Shown one piece after another: positions 11,203 to 22,174 of a stretch of 64,000 nt of DNA (positions are counted from its first letter, which is position 1; every line of letters begins with the position of its first letter). The stretch covers positions 186,001 through 250,000 of the forward strand of contig MCGT01000012.1 in the NCBI GenBank assembly GCA_002104935.1. Direction: 5' to 3'. Made by a program: the position numbers and the translations under genes. The stretch comes from Hesseltinella vesiculosa. Taxonomy: Eukaryota; Mucoromycota; Mucoromycetes; Mucorales; Cunninghamellaceae. The notes under the pieces were generated by a model. The model saw only the letters and a list, made by a program, of their open reading frames with translations, was not told the DNA's origin and did not search any database.

Positions 11203-12816
11203 ATGGGGAATTCCGCATCCAAAGCATCCAAAGCCGCCAAGAAGAACAAACGGTTAAATAAATCACAGAGCCTGCCAGCCACACCTCGTGTTGATTTACC
11301 CGATAATGAATACAGCACCAACACCACCCAATCTGTCAGTTCTATATTAATGAACTCGCAGCATCGACAACAACAATCCTCCAAACGTAACAGCACCCTT
11401 GCCCAGCTCAATCCCGACTACCCTGTACCCAACGGTAAAGATGCTGCCCGGGATGAAGATGAAACACAAGACACCATCCAACGTCGAGATCCTTTTCGAG
11501 GCAAGGTCGAGCATCCTCAACAACACAAGCTCCTAGCCCAGTCCGACTTTTGGCCTCCTCATGCCTCTGCTCAACAAAACATGGAAGACAACAACAATAC
11601 CCTCACCAATGCCAATCAACTCACCGTCAATTCCATCAATCAGCTCACCGTCAACTCCATTAGCAACGTCTCTCATTCTCTCACTCTAGCCCAAGTCGAC
11701 GATTATATCCAACGTCTGCTCGAGGTCGGCTATATGTCCAAAGTGCCCAAGCAACTGTGCTTGAAACAATCCGAAGTCATTGCCATTTGTAAGGCTGCCA
11801 TGGAAATCTTCCTTAGTCAACCGGTAAAGAAAACAAACCCTGGACCCGAGGCAACAGGCTCATACCCTTTTTTGTGTTCAAAAAAAATAGTCACTTTTGG
11901 AATTGTCACCACCCGTCAAAATTGTAGGTGATACACATGGCCAATATACGGATTTGATTCGATTGTTTGAAATGAGTGGCTTCCCTCCCTCCAGCAACTA
12001 TTTATTCCTGGGTGACTATGTCGACCGAGGCAAGCAGAGCTTGGAAAATATATTGTTGTTGCTGTGCTACAAGATCAAATGGAAAGAAAACTTCTTTTTG
12101 CTCCGGGGCAATCATGAAAGTGGTAAGGAAAAACCAAAAAGCACAAGCAAAATGACTAAATGACCTTTTTTTTTTCAAATAGGCTCGGTCACTCGAGGCA
12201 AGTACCAAATCCACCCTCCTCTTGGGGTACCCAATAGAAACTCACCTTCTACTCTCCTTTAGTATACGGCTTTTACGATGAATGTAAGCGACGATCCAGC
12301 GTCAAGGTATGGAAAGCCTTTGTCGATGTCTTCAACACAATGCCCATCGCGGGGCTGGTGGCCGGCAAGATCTTTTGTGTCCACGGAGGTTTGTCTCCCT
12401 CGATGCATTCCCTCGACGACATCCGCCGAATCCAACGCCCGACGGATGTACCTGATTACGGCCTGCTCAACGATCTGCTATGGTCTGATCCCTCGGACAA
12501 CGTCGACGTCTGGGAAGACAATGAACGCGGTGTGTCGTACTGCTTTGGTAAAAAAGTCATCAATGAATTCTTGGCCAAGTTTGATTTGGACCTGGTCTGC
12601 CGTGCTCACATGGTGGTAGAAGATGGCTACGAATTCTTTAATGATCGCACCCTCGTCACTGTCTTTTCAGCTCCCAACTACTGCGGTGAATTTGACAACT
12701 TTGGGGCTATTATGAGCGTGTCCACCGAATTGCTCTGCAGCTTTGAATTGCTGACACCTGCAGATCATCCCCTCGCCAAGAAGCGTGCCATTGAACAAAA
12801 GGATACCAAGAATTGA
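11203..12816 (+). CDS. PPZ1: PPZ-type serine/threonine phosphatase
   Basis: PP1-related phosphatase. In yeast, Ppz enzymes act in salt and potassium homeostasis at membranes. Four exons (11203-11823, 11891-12122, 12183-12197, 12263-12816) join in phase to 473 aa. The N-terminus MGNSASK fits an N-myristoylation signal, followed by a Ser/Asn/Gln-rich extension to about residue 165, as in PPZ. Metallophosphatase motifs are present: [50 protein letters not shown] and [11 protein letters not shown]. Exon 3 is a 15-nt microexon and the following intron begins with GC (GCAAGT). The residue after RGNHE is Ser where Cys is usual. Canonical PP1 lacks the long extension, so PPZ is preferred. Confidence 0.9.
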
Positions 12817-13116
12817 TTTTTTGTTTTTTTTGCTTCTCTTTTTTTCTATTCTTTATTTATTTTCCACACTCTCCCACCTATAAAGCATCCACTTTTTCAA
12901 TAAGAATTGGACAATTGGGAAGAAAAAGCCTTGGCCAATGAAAACGCCCGCCCGTTTGAAAGTCATGACTTTGGCCTGTGTTTTGTTTTTTTTTTTTTTC
13001 ACCCGCCCCCCAACCCCTCTGTTGTTTTTCTCTCTTTACATTCTCTCTTTTTTTTTTTTACTACCACTCCCCACTCCTCTTTTACCTTTCACTTTTTTTT
13101 TTAAGAGAGTACAACA
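12817..13116. other. 3' UTR and promoter spacer
   Basis: 300 bp between the PPZ stop and the complex I start, rich in pyrimidine and T tracts. No gene is seen. Confidence 0.5.
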
Positions 13117-15639
13117 ATGTTGCACGTCATTAACAAAGCTGGCGTGGTGCGAAGAACCCCTGCCTTGATTCGTAACGGAGGTACTACTTCGACATCTTCA
13201 AAGCACTCCCGATGAAACTGACACAATTCTTCGTAGCTCGCGCATTCTCGGCCACCACCACCAAAAAAGAAGAAGTCGAAGTCTTCATTGATGGCAAATC
13301 TGTCATGATTGAACAAGGTGCTGCTTTGATTCAAGCTTGTGAAAAGGCTGGTGCCGATGTAAGCTCATTTTCCAATCCAATCAATGCACCCACAGGTATT
13401 CACGCTTCTCTTTTTTTTGTCCTTGCCAGATTCCTCGTTTCTGCTATCACGGTAAAGACCTTCCCCATGCCACCATCTTTTTTATACCAATGACCTCTTT
13501 TATTAGAACGCTTGTCGGTTGCTGGTAACTGCCGTATGTGTCTGGTGGAAGTCGAGCGGGCTCCCAAGCCTGTGGCTTCTTGTGCCTACCCTGTGATGCC
13601 TGGCATGAAGGTCAAGACCAACTCCCCCATGGTCCACAAGGCCCGTGAAGGCGTGATGGAATTCTTGCTGTACAACCATCCTTTGGACTGCCCCATCTGT
13701 GACCAAGGTGGTGAATGTGATCTGCAAGATCAGTCTGTGCGTTACGGTAGCGATCGTGGCCGCTTCCATGAACCCCGTGGCAAGCGTGCTGTCGAAGACA
13801 AGAACTTTGGCCCCTTGATCCAAACCGAAATGACCCGTTGTATCCAATGTACTCGCTGCGTCCGCTTCGCCAACGAAGTGGCCGGCGCCAACGAACTCGG
13901 TACTTCTGGCCGTGGCAACGAAATGCAAATCTCCACCTACATTGAACGCACCGTCGACTCGGAAATGTCCGGCAACGTTATTGATTTGTGTCCCGTCGGT
14001 GCCTTGACCTCCAAGCCTTACCGTATGACTGCCCGTCCTTGGGAATTGAAGAAATATGAAACCATTGACGTCATGGATGCCATCGTAAGGCTTGATGGTG
14101 TTTTTTTTTTTTTTTAGTCGAGCCACTCACTCTTTTGTTGGTTATCTCGTTTAGGGCAGCAACATTCGCTTGGATACCCGTGGTGTCGAAGTGATGCGCA
14201 TTATCCCCCGCACCAACGACGAAGTCAATGAAGAATGGATCTCGGACAAGACCCGCTTCGCTTATGATGGCTTAAAGGTCCAGCGTCTGACCACGCCTTT
14301 GATCCGCTCCGGCGACCGATTTGTCCCTGCCAGCTGGGAAAACGCCTTGTCTGTGATCGGCGAACGTGTGCAATCCGTCAAGGGCAACGAAGCCAAGGCC
14401 ATTGCTGGTCACCTGGCCGATGCCGAATCCATGGTGGCCCTCAAGGACCTGTTCAACCGCATGGGCTCCGACAACCTGACCATCGATGCCCCCAACGGTG
14501 CCAAGCCCCTGCCTATCAACCACGACTTCCGTGCCAACTACACTCTCAACGCCACTCTGGCCGGTGTCGAAGAGGCCGACGTCGTCCTCTTGGTCGGCAC
14601 CAACCCCCGCCACGAAGCTCCTATCCTCAACACCCGTCTCCGCAAGGCCTTCCTCCACAACGGCCAACAATTCGGTGTCGTCGGCCAAGCCAATGACTTG
14701 ACCTATGACTATGAACACATCGGTGCCTCCGCCAACGCCTTGGACGCTCTGGTGAACGGCTCCCATCCCTTTGCTAAGCGCCTGTCTGAAGCCAAGAAGC
14801 CCTTGATCATCGTTGGTTCTGGCGTGGTTGAAAACTCCGCCGACGGTGACTATGTCCTGTCCAAGGTCGCTGAACTGTCCAACAAATTGAGCTCCACCCT
14901 CTTCCAACCCGAATGGAACGGTTTCAATGTCCTCCAACGCGTCAGTCTCTCCCCCCCCCCCTATTTTTATAGTCATGTATACCCAGATTTATCTAACCCC
15001 CCTCCCTCTTTTTTTTTTTTATTTTCTTAGGCTGCCTCGCGTACTGCCGCTTATGAAGTCGGCTTTGTTCCTACTGACAAGGACGTTTCTGCCACTGACG
15101 CCAAGTTTGTGTACTTGCTGAACGCTGATGAAATCACCGCCAAGGATGTACCCAAGGATGCCTTTGTGGTGTACCAAGGTCACCATGGTGACGTCGGTGC
15201 CCAATACGCCGATGTCATTCTCCCCGGTGCCGCCTTCACCGAAAAGAATGCCACCTATGTCAACACCGAAGGTCGTACACAATTGACCCGTGCTGGCGTC
15301 AACCCTCCTGGCGCTGCCCGCGAAGATTGGAAGATCATCCGTGCCTTGTCCGAAGTCACCGGCCACACCTTGCCCTATGACGACTTGCAATCCATCCGAT
15401 CCCGCCTCAACGATATCAGCCCTGCTTTGACTCGCTACGACGTCGTTGAACCCGGCACCAACGCCTCCTTGGGTGTCCAAACCTTGCACAAGTCCAACGT
15501 CTCCTCAACCGGCGACGTCTTGTCCAACGTCATCTCCAACTTCTACCGCACCGACCCCATCTCTCGTGCCTCCAAGACCATGGCCAAGTGCACCAAGACC
15601 TGGGTCAACGATGAACAATCTTTGGAAGCCTCCGCCTAA
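13117..15639 (+). CDS. NDUFS1: NADH:ubiquinone oxidoreductase 75-kDa subunit (complex I)
   Basis: Iron-sulfur electron-transfer subunit of the mitochondrial complex I peripheral arm. Six exons (13117-13180, 13237-13358, 13430-13451, 13507-14084, 14155-14940, 15031-15639) join in phase to 726 aa, the usual length. A basic N-terminal presequence contains [12 protein letters not shown]. The [2Fe-2S] region shows IPRFCYHERLS and [12 protein letters not shown]. The 4Fe-4S sites show [19 protein letters not shown] and [17 protein letters not shown] molybdopterin-oxidoreductase-like C-terminal domain follows. Exon 3 is only 22 nt yet carries a cluster-ligand Cys, so skipping it would break the frame and remove a ligand. 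Codon use is strongly C-ending, as expected for high expression. Confidence 0.97.
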
Positions 15640-16061
15640 CCAACCCGCCTCTCCCTCTCCTCATCCCTTCTCTCTTTTGCGTTTTAGAAACATTTTGGAA
15701 AACAACAGAAAAGAAATCCTCTTCCCATTCTCTCACTTTTTCAATTTGCCATGATATCATCCTCATTTTCCTTTCCTCTTTTTTTTTTATTTCCCTCCCA
15801 ATCTTTTTGTGCTAGAATGAAAACTTCCTCATGGACTGTTGCTTTACAATAATGAACCTTTATGTTAAAAAAAAAAAAAGTTTCTCAATGCTGGCTGGTT
15901 GCCATGGCAACAAAGAGTCGAACCAGGCCTGCGTGTGCCACAAACCGCATGCGTGTTTTTTCGAGCCGCAGGCAAGATGAAACAGGGTTGGCGAGCACTG
16001 ACATTTTTTTTTTCTTCTCCACACGCCTGCGTTTTTTTTTTTTATTCCCTCCGTACCCTTC
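15640..16061. other. Spacer, no gene seen
   Basis: Pyrimidine-rich 3' flank of NDUFS1, then the upstream region of the nicotinate phosphoribosyltransferase gene with poly-A and poly-T tracts. No further feature is supported. Confidence 0.5.
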
Positions 16062-17456
16062 ATGAGCTCGACAACCTTGGTTTCGCTGTTGGACAATGAT
16101 CTATACAAGTTCACCATGCAAAATGTGGTGCTGAAACAGTACCCTGATGTCCATGTTGTCTACCAATTCACCAACCGAGATAAATCCCTCCAGCTCAATG
16201 CCGACGCCTATGAATGGTTACGGCAGAAAATCAAAGGTAACTCCATTGGCAAGAAGAAAAAAAAAAAAAAAAAGTGGCTATCTTCACTTCTCACTCCCTC
16301 CCTCCTCAATGAATTCATGGACTAGCCTTGGGCCAACTACAACTGACGCCACAAGAACGAGAATTTTTAAACAAGTTGCCTTTTCTCGATGACACATATT
16401 TGGATTACCTTTCAGCATTCCAATACAAGCCAGATCAGCACATCACCTCCCAGTTTGATCCTACAACGAACGATCTGCAGCTAGAAATCTCGGGCTTGTG
16501 GCATGAAACGATCTTGTATGAAGTGCCATTGCTCGCGCTCATCTCCGAAGCCTACTTCAAATTCGTCGACCGAGACTGGGACCATGCTGGCCAACGAGAA
16601 CAGGCATTAGCCAAGGGCAAGCGGCTTTTGGAGGCCGGCTGTCAGTTTTCTGAATTCGGCACTCGACGCCGACGAGACTTCCAGACCCACGATCTCGTCT
16701 TGGGCAGCCTCCACCAAGCGAACAAGGACTATCAACTGGCCTGTCAAACGGCTGGCCAATCGCCCGTCGGAGCACTCTCCGGCACAAGCAATGTGTACTT
16801 GGCCATGAAGTACAATGTCGTCCCCATTGGCACTGTTGGTAAAATGAACAGAGAGAAAATGACATGTGGACGCTGACATGCCTTTTTTTTTTCGGCTTTT
16901 CGAACCAGCTCACGAGTTCTTCATGGCAATGTCAGCCTTGGAAGGAGTGGCAGGAGCGAACCGCCGAACGCTGGAGATCTGGCACGACGTGTACCAAGGA
17001 GCTCTGGGTATTGCTTTGACAGACACGTTTACAACGCAGGTGTTCTTGAACGATTTTGACGCCCAGCTGGCCGCCCAGTACACAGGCGTGCGCCAGGACT
17101 CGGGCAACCCCAGGGATTTTGTGCCATTGATGGTTGAACACTACAAGTCGCTGGGCATTGACCCCCATACAAAAGTGATTGTGTTCTCGGATGCGCTGGA
17201 CGTCGATCGTGCCATAGACCTGCTCCAGCTCACACAGCAACATGGCATCAAGGCCAGCTTTGGCATCGGCACCTCCTTCACCAACGATTTTACCAAACTT
17301 AGCCAACCTACCGAGAAGAGCAAGCCCATGAACATCGTGATCAAGTTGAAGGAATGCAAAGGCAAGCGCGTCATCAAGCTGAGTGATGACGTGCTCAAGC
17401 ATAGCGCAGACGAAGCTACCATTGATCAATTCAAGCACCAACTGGGCATTGCCTAG
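16062..17456 (+). CDS. NPT1: Nicotinate phosphoribosyltransferase
   Basis: First enzyme of the Preiss-Handler NAD salvage route: nicotinate + PRPP + ATP gives nicotinate mononucleotide. Three exons (16062-16236, 16326-16838, 16909-17456) join in phase to 411 aa, typical of the fungal form. Visible family motifs are LLDNDLYKFTMQN near the N-terminus, SEFGTRRRRDF, SGTSNVYLAMKY, GTVAHEFFMAMSAL (its His matches the phosphorylated His of bacterial PncB by position), RQDSGNPRDF, IVFSDALDVDRA and ASFGIGTSFTNDF. The central junction falls within the GTV-AHE motif, and both intron junctions are in phase. Located in the nucleus and cytosol in yeast; location here is inferred. Confidence 0.95.
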
Positions 17457-17672
17457 TTTCCTCCTCTCCTTACCCCTCTCCCCACTCCCACTTCCCCTCT
17501 TTGCAATGAAAAACTCTCAACCATTTTATCACAGATGATGCTTCTTTTATTTTCATCAAAAAAAAAAAAAAAAAGTTGGAGGACTCGATATCATGTACAT
17601 GGTAGTGTTTTCAAAAAAAAAAAAATGGGAATCAAATCTAAAAAAAGACGTATCATTATTATGGAGGAGAGG

Positions 17673-20600
17673 TTAAAACAGGTCATAAACGTGGCTGATC
17701 AGATATTCCACAACAGAATTCTTGACACCCATGTCCAGCAATTCACGTGAAGGATCTTTGCTTCGTATCAGAGTAGGGCCAAAGACCAGGGCTAGATTCT
17801 TGGTGGTCATGCGGTTTTCATCATGATGCAATTGCACCCTGCACAAAGTAAAAAAAATCAGCCAAGGTTTTTTTTTTCTGAAACATACCTATCCAAGTGG
17901 AACATGAGAGCAGCCAGGGTATCATAATGTGCTTTTGGTAGTCGAAGAAGCAGTTCACAAACCGTTTCGAGTTTGTTGGCACCTTCTGGCAATGCTGCAT
18001 CAAAAAGAGGGTCAGTCGGGGTTTGTCGATGATGGGCTGGCCACTTACAAATGACTTCCATCCATTGGTAGTAAAATTCATAGGTCAGCAGAGGGTCGGG
18101 CAATTCACGGAGGTAACTTTTGAGTACGCTGGTGATGGCTCCGATATCATGAAAGGTATCTTCATCATTCAAGTTGATGTCACCTCGGTCAAACCCGAGT
18201 TGGATCAGCCGCATTTGTGCCGCGCCGCCGGATTTTCGATAGATGCCTTCGTAATCCAGGCCACGGTGCTCGACAGCATCAATGCAGGTTGTCACCACAT
18301 GAGGCACCGGTATTTGCTCTTGTTGACATTGGGCAGTCAAATCATACCCAAACATACCTGAAAGATGCAAAGGTCATTAAGCAAACACACTTTTTTTTTT
18401 TTTTGGTTTGGCCAAGGGTCTTACTCTTGATGGCATCTGTGCCTTGGCAGCCAGCAGCAATGCGACCTAGGCATCGCGTATGGGATGTAATGCCACAGGA
18501 CTGGCACTTTAGTTCGGTGGAGCCTTTTTTGATGCGTTCGTGGCAACCGTCACACTTGGAAGATTTGGAGGTCAGGGGCACGGGCAGGAAGGCATGGGAG
18601 CCGTCTTGGGATTGCTTGTTGGCAAAACTGACGGTGCTGGCGTTCATGTAGCTGTCGCTATAGAGAAGGTTGGCGGTAGGTGAAGTCATGGTGCCGGGCG
18701 ACATGGCCAGGGTGTTGGACGGGTCTTTGCGGTTGGGGTTGAGGCTGCTCGTGTTGAGCTTGCTGAACATATTGTTGACCTTTTTGATTTTAAACAGCTT
18801 AGGGGCAAGGATGCCGTTGTAGCTGTCACGCGAAGCCACTCGCTTGGTCACGGCCACGTCGCCAAATTCAGGATTGTCGGCCGAGGCTCTGCTGTCGCCG
18901 CTGCCCGACCCGTTGGCGGCCACGAAGGAGGTACCGGCCAGGACGGCGGCGGTTTCACGTTCACGCTCTGTCACCCGCCGGGACAGGTCATTGTTCATTT
19001 CCGTCAGCTCCGAGATCTTGGTGTTGAGCAAGACCATTTCCATGATGACGTCGTCCCGGGCCTTGGTCAAGCCTGTTGTTTCCACGGCCAGGGCATCCCG
19101 TTCCTTTTTCAGCATTTGGATTTCCACCAAGATGGAGCCTTGTTGGTCTCGCAGGTGGGACGTAGGATCGCTGGAAAAAAAAAATGATCTGTCGGTGAAC
19201 GCCAATCAAAAGAACAGGGCTTACATAGGCAAGCCGGCTTGTTTTTGTTGAATGAAATCGTCGATTTCTTTGGCTACACGCTGCCGATAGACTTGGAGAT
19301 CTCGGCAGTAGCGGTCAAAGTCGGCACGGAGCTGGGCTTTCTGGGCAAGATCGGTGACATCCAAGGAGCGGCCTTGGCGCATGAAGGCTTGCTGTAACAA
19401 GACCAGCTGGTGTCGCATTTGTTGGATCAGATTTTCCTGCTGCTGCCTTGCCGTTGATTCCTTGACAAACTGCTCCTTGGCTTTTGTAAACTCATCCAAT
19501 GCTTGGCGGCTGGCGTCCTGTTCGCGGAAAAAAAAAAAAGGGATTGTCACGTGCCATTCCCATCCGATCGCCTTCCTGTGCAAATACCTTGACTTTGTTC
19601 AAATTTTTTTCCATTTCGATCAATTGCAATTTGGTATCCTTGAGTTCGTTTTTCAATTGCTGGTGCGACTTTTGGTCGTCGTTCTGGTCATCCGAGTCGG
19701 TGGGTGGCGAGGGGAAATCCAAGAAGCCCAGAGAGTAGCGCAACATGTCCGACGCCCGGTTCAAGGACGAGTCTTCAAGGTAGACGGACAGATGCTGAGA
19801 GGCTGCTACAGCCGCGGGGTCTTCGGGCAGTGATGGTAACGGCGACGAAGGGGCCGAGGCGAGCTTGTCCAGCGAGAGATTCGCACCTAGGGAATTGCTC
19901 AGATTCAGGAGATCAACCGAGTCATTATCAAAAAAGGACAGACTGGACGCCAGATCCGGGAAATCCATCTTGGATAGGCGATACCGGCTGTTGGAAGGTT
20001 TGGCAGCCAAGGGTGTCGGCTCAGGTTTGACCAGGTCTTCATTGGAGGAGGAGCGAGCACCAGAAGGGGTGGGTGACGGGGAAGGTTCGTGGGACGTCGA
20101 GTCCAAGGACTGTTTGCGCTGCTGCAGTCGGCGTTGTTCTCTTCGCTTGGTTTTTTCTGCTCGACGTTGTTCATAACAAGGGGTGCAATAGATGCCCTGT
20201 AAAATGGGGAAATCGCAGGTGAGCCCAAGCTTTCTTTGACCCCAACTCTTTTTACCTTTGACGTTTGAGTAAAGATCAAGTCTTCGATTTTCTTGTGGCA
20301 CGCTGTACAGCAAAAACAGTCGGCATGGTATACCTCGTCACCTTTTTTTAAATAAAAAGAGGAGCATGAGCCATAGAAAGACGACATTGCTATGATGTAC
20401 CTGTCATGATAGCTTCGTCATAAATGGCCACTTGACAAGCCTTGCAAATGTAGGAGCAATTTTCACACACTGGGCGACCATCAGAGAGCAATAAAAGATT
20501 GGCATCGCAGTCGACTGATTGTTTACATTTTGTACAGACAAAACTAGATTGGACCCATCGAGATTAGTCGACCGACGGCAAGCGTGTTTTTGTAATGGTT

Positions 20601-20700
20601 TTGATTACCAGTTCAAATGAAAGAGAGATTCACCAAAAGCAATGACGGAACCATCTTCAATAGGCAGGCTGCATCCACAACAAGACGCCGTACCAGTCAT
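17673..20700 (-). CDS. Rho GTPase-activating protein with LIM and C1 domains
   Basis: Stimulates GTP hydrolysis by a Rho/Cdc42-type GTPase in polarity control, similar to yeast Rga1/Rga2. Nine exons (20700-20609, 20543-20401, 20341-20256, 20196-19588, 19517-19225, 19170-18425, 18357-18049, 17994-17889, 17838-17673) join in phase to 849 aa. Two LIM domains fill about residues 7-118 (CCGCSLP, HLNCFVCTKCKQ, CENCSYICKACQ, HADCFCCTACHKKI). A Ser/Pro-rich linker and a Gln-rich coiled coil (about 300-500) follow. A C1-type zinc domain is at about 600-650 (KCDGCHERI, HTRCLGRIAAGC). The RhoGAP domain runs from about 660 to the end; YEGIYRKSGG carries the arginine finger and NLALVFGPTLIRS is the conserved block. 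Confidence 0.92.
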
Positions 20701-21544
20701 TTAATCAATGAACAACAAGAAAAAGAAGATAAAAAAGAAAAGAAAAAAGAAAAAAAAATGAGCCAATCAATCAATAAAAAGAGCGGTGACACGAAAAGCA
20801 TGAATTTTTCAAAAATCTCAGGCACATTGAAAGCCCAGGCCTACTGCTTTATGATTTTGTGTTCCCTACAACGAATCACAGCGATTATTGCCTAAATGAT
20901 TCTTTTTCATCTCACTCGCTCGCCTCCTTTTCCTCTTCTTCACCCTTACTCCTTTTTCTTTCTTGATCTCCACCCTTTTCTTGACCTCGCACTCTCTTTC
21001 ATTTCAACGGCTTTCAATAGCATTGTCCAAGCTACTTCTTTGCACAAATCGTTCCTTCATCATGTAGCTCCATTTAAGGTTCATTGTCACACCACCGTAA
21101 ATGTATTACATGCAATATTTTTTTTTTCTTCTTCCTTTTTCATCTCATCCTAAATGATCGAAATGACTTTTTCGCCTACCTTGTCAAAACACAGTGACCC
21201 AAGTCACTGGAGAACACTCCTTCGTTTTTAATATTTCTCTTCCTAAAAAAATCATCCATTTATAGTCATAATTTTTTTTTGTATGGCTCGGGATCAAACT
21301 CGGGATGGCGTTCGCCAAAAACCTGGGTATATTCAAATCACCATGTTTACCAAGGATGGACGCATGCTTTTCAGTTTCACCAATGGTGATTACCCTTCAA
21401 AACTGGTTTTTTTTTTTTTTTCGTCCTTGATCCAAATTTGGCTAAAGCTTGTGTAACCTTGGCAACGAGCATAAAAGACGCAATCCAAGCCGTTTTTCTT
21501 TTACCTTGTGCATCTTTCTTTCCTACTTTTTTTAATTTTTTGTC
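20701..21544. other. Upstream spacer with a possible RGS-gene leader exon
   Basis: Divergent upstream region of the RhoGAP (-) and RGS (+) genes. An open segment at 21283-21384 encodes MARDQTRDGVRQ and MFTKDGRMLFSFTN and may be the true first exon of the RGS gene. However, no AG acceptor precedes the RGS frame at 21545 in a usable position, and that frame has an upstream TAA at 21533. The rest is AT-rich without a recognised element. Confidence 0.4.
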
Positions 21545-22174
21545 ATGTACCTGACGTTGGAAAAACTGCTGGAGGATCCTACCACCACCTCCTTTCAAGC
21601 ATTTTCATCCTTTGTTCACCGACATTACTGCACTGAAAATTTATTTTTTTGGCATGCCGTCCAAGCCTACGAAAAAGATTTCCACGATCAACCTGGGTTA
21701 TCAGCCCAGTGTCTTGCCATCGTCCGCACCTATGTCGAGCCCAACTCACCTTTGGAAATCAACATCCCCTGTGATATGCGTGAACACATCCTGCATCAAG
21801 TCTACCAGCTTCATCAATGTCACCCTCACATCTTCCAGCCCGCCGGAAAGGTCACCTTGGAATTGATGCGAGTCAATGCTTTCTTGCCTTGGCTTGCTGT
21901 ATGGGAGCCATCGGCTTTGCCCACCCCACCCACTCCTCTTTCCACCACCTTTTCCGCTTGCTCATCCACCACCCCCATGGTCCATTCTGTCTCGTCACCT
22001 CAAGGCTGGTCCACCGAGCCCGAGCCCCGTGCAAGCTTCTCCTCCTTTCGATCCGCCAAGGATCCTATTTTTAAGCCTCGGCCATCCTTGATCAAAAAAA
22101 TCAAAACCACTTTGATCCAGGTCACCTCTGCTCCCACCCGCCCATCGGCCATTTTCCTCAACAAGAGCTTGTGA
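21545..22174 (+). CDS. RGS-domain protein (regulator of G-protein signalling)
   Basis: RGS domains speed up GTP hydrolysis by heterotrimeric G-alpha subunits. The 209-aa frame opens at 21545 (MYLTLEKLLEDP). The conserved core follows: SFQAFSSFVHRHYCTENLFF, WHAVQAYEKDFH, and later IPCDMREHILHQVYQLH. The C-terminal third is Pro/Ser/Thr-rich with a basic tail (SLIKKIKTTLIQ). No transmembrane segment is seen. The start is uncertain because a likely leader exon lies at 21283. The small size with a single RGS domain resembles short fungal RGS proteins. Confidence 0.75.
   Translation: MYLTLEKLLEDPTTTSFQAFSSFVHRHYCTENLFFWHAVQAYEKDFHDQPGLSAQCLAIVRTYVEPNSPLEINIPCDMREHILHQVYQLHQCHPHIFQPAGKVTLELMRVNAFLPWLAVWEPSALPTPPTPLSTTFSACSSTTPMVHSVSSPQGWSTEPEPRASFSSFRSAKDPIFKPRPSLIKKIKTTLIQVTSAPTRPSAIFLNKSL

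Noticed and set aside
13503..14126. 207-aa antisense frame under NDUFS1
   Set aside because: It mirrors the strong codon bias of the complex I gene on the other strand and has no family features.
14272..14976. 234-aa antisense frame under NDUFS1 exon 5
   Set aside because: Same shadow effect; the plus-strand protein is unmistakable.
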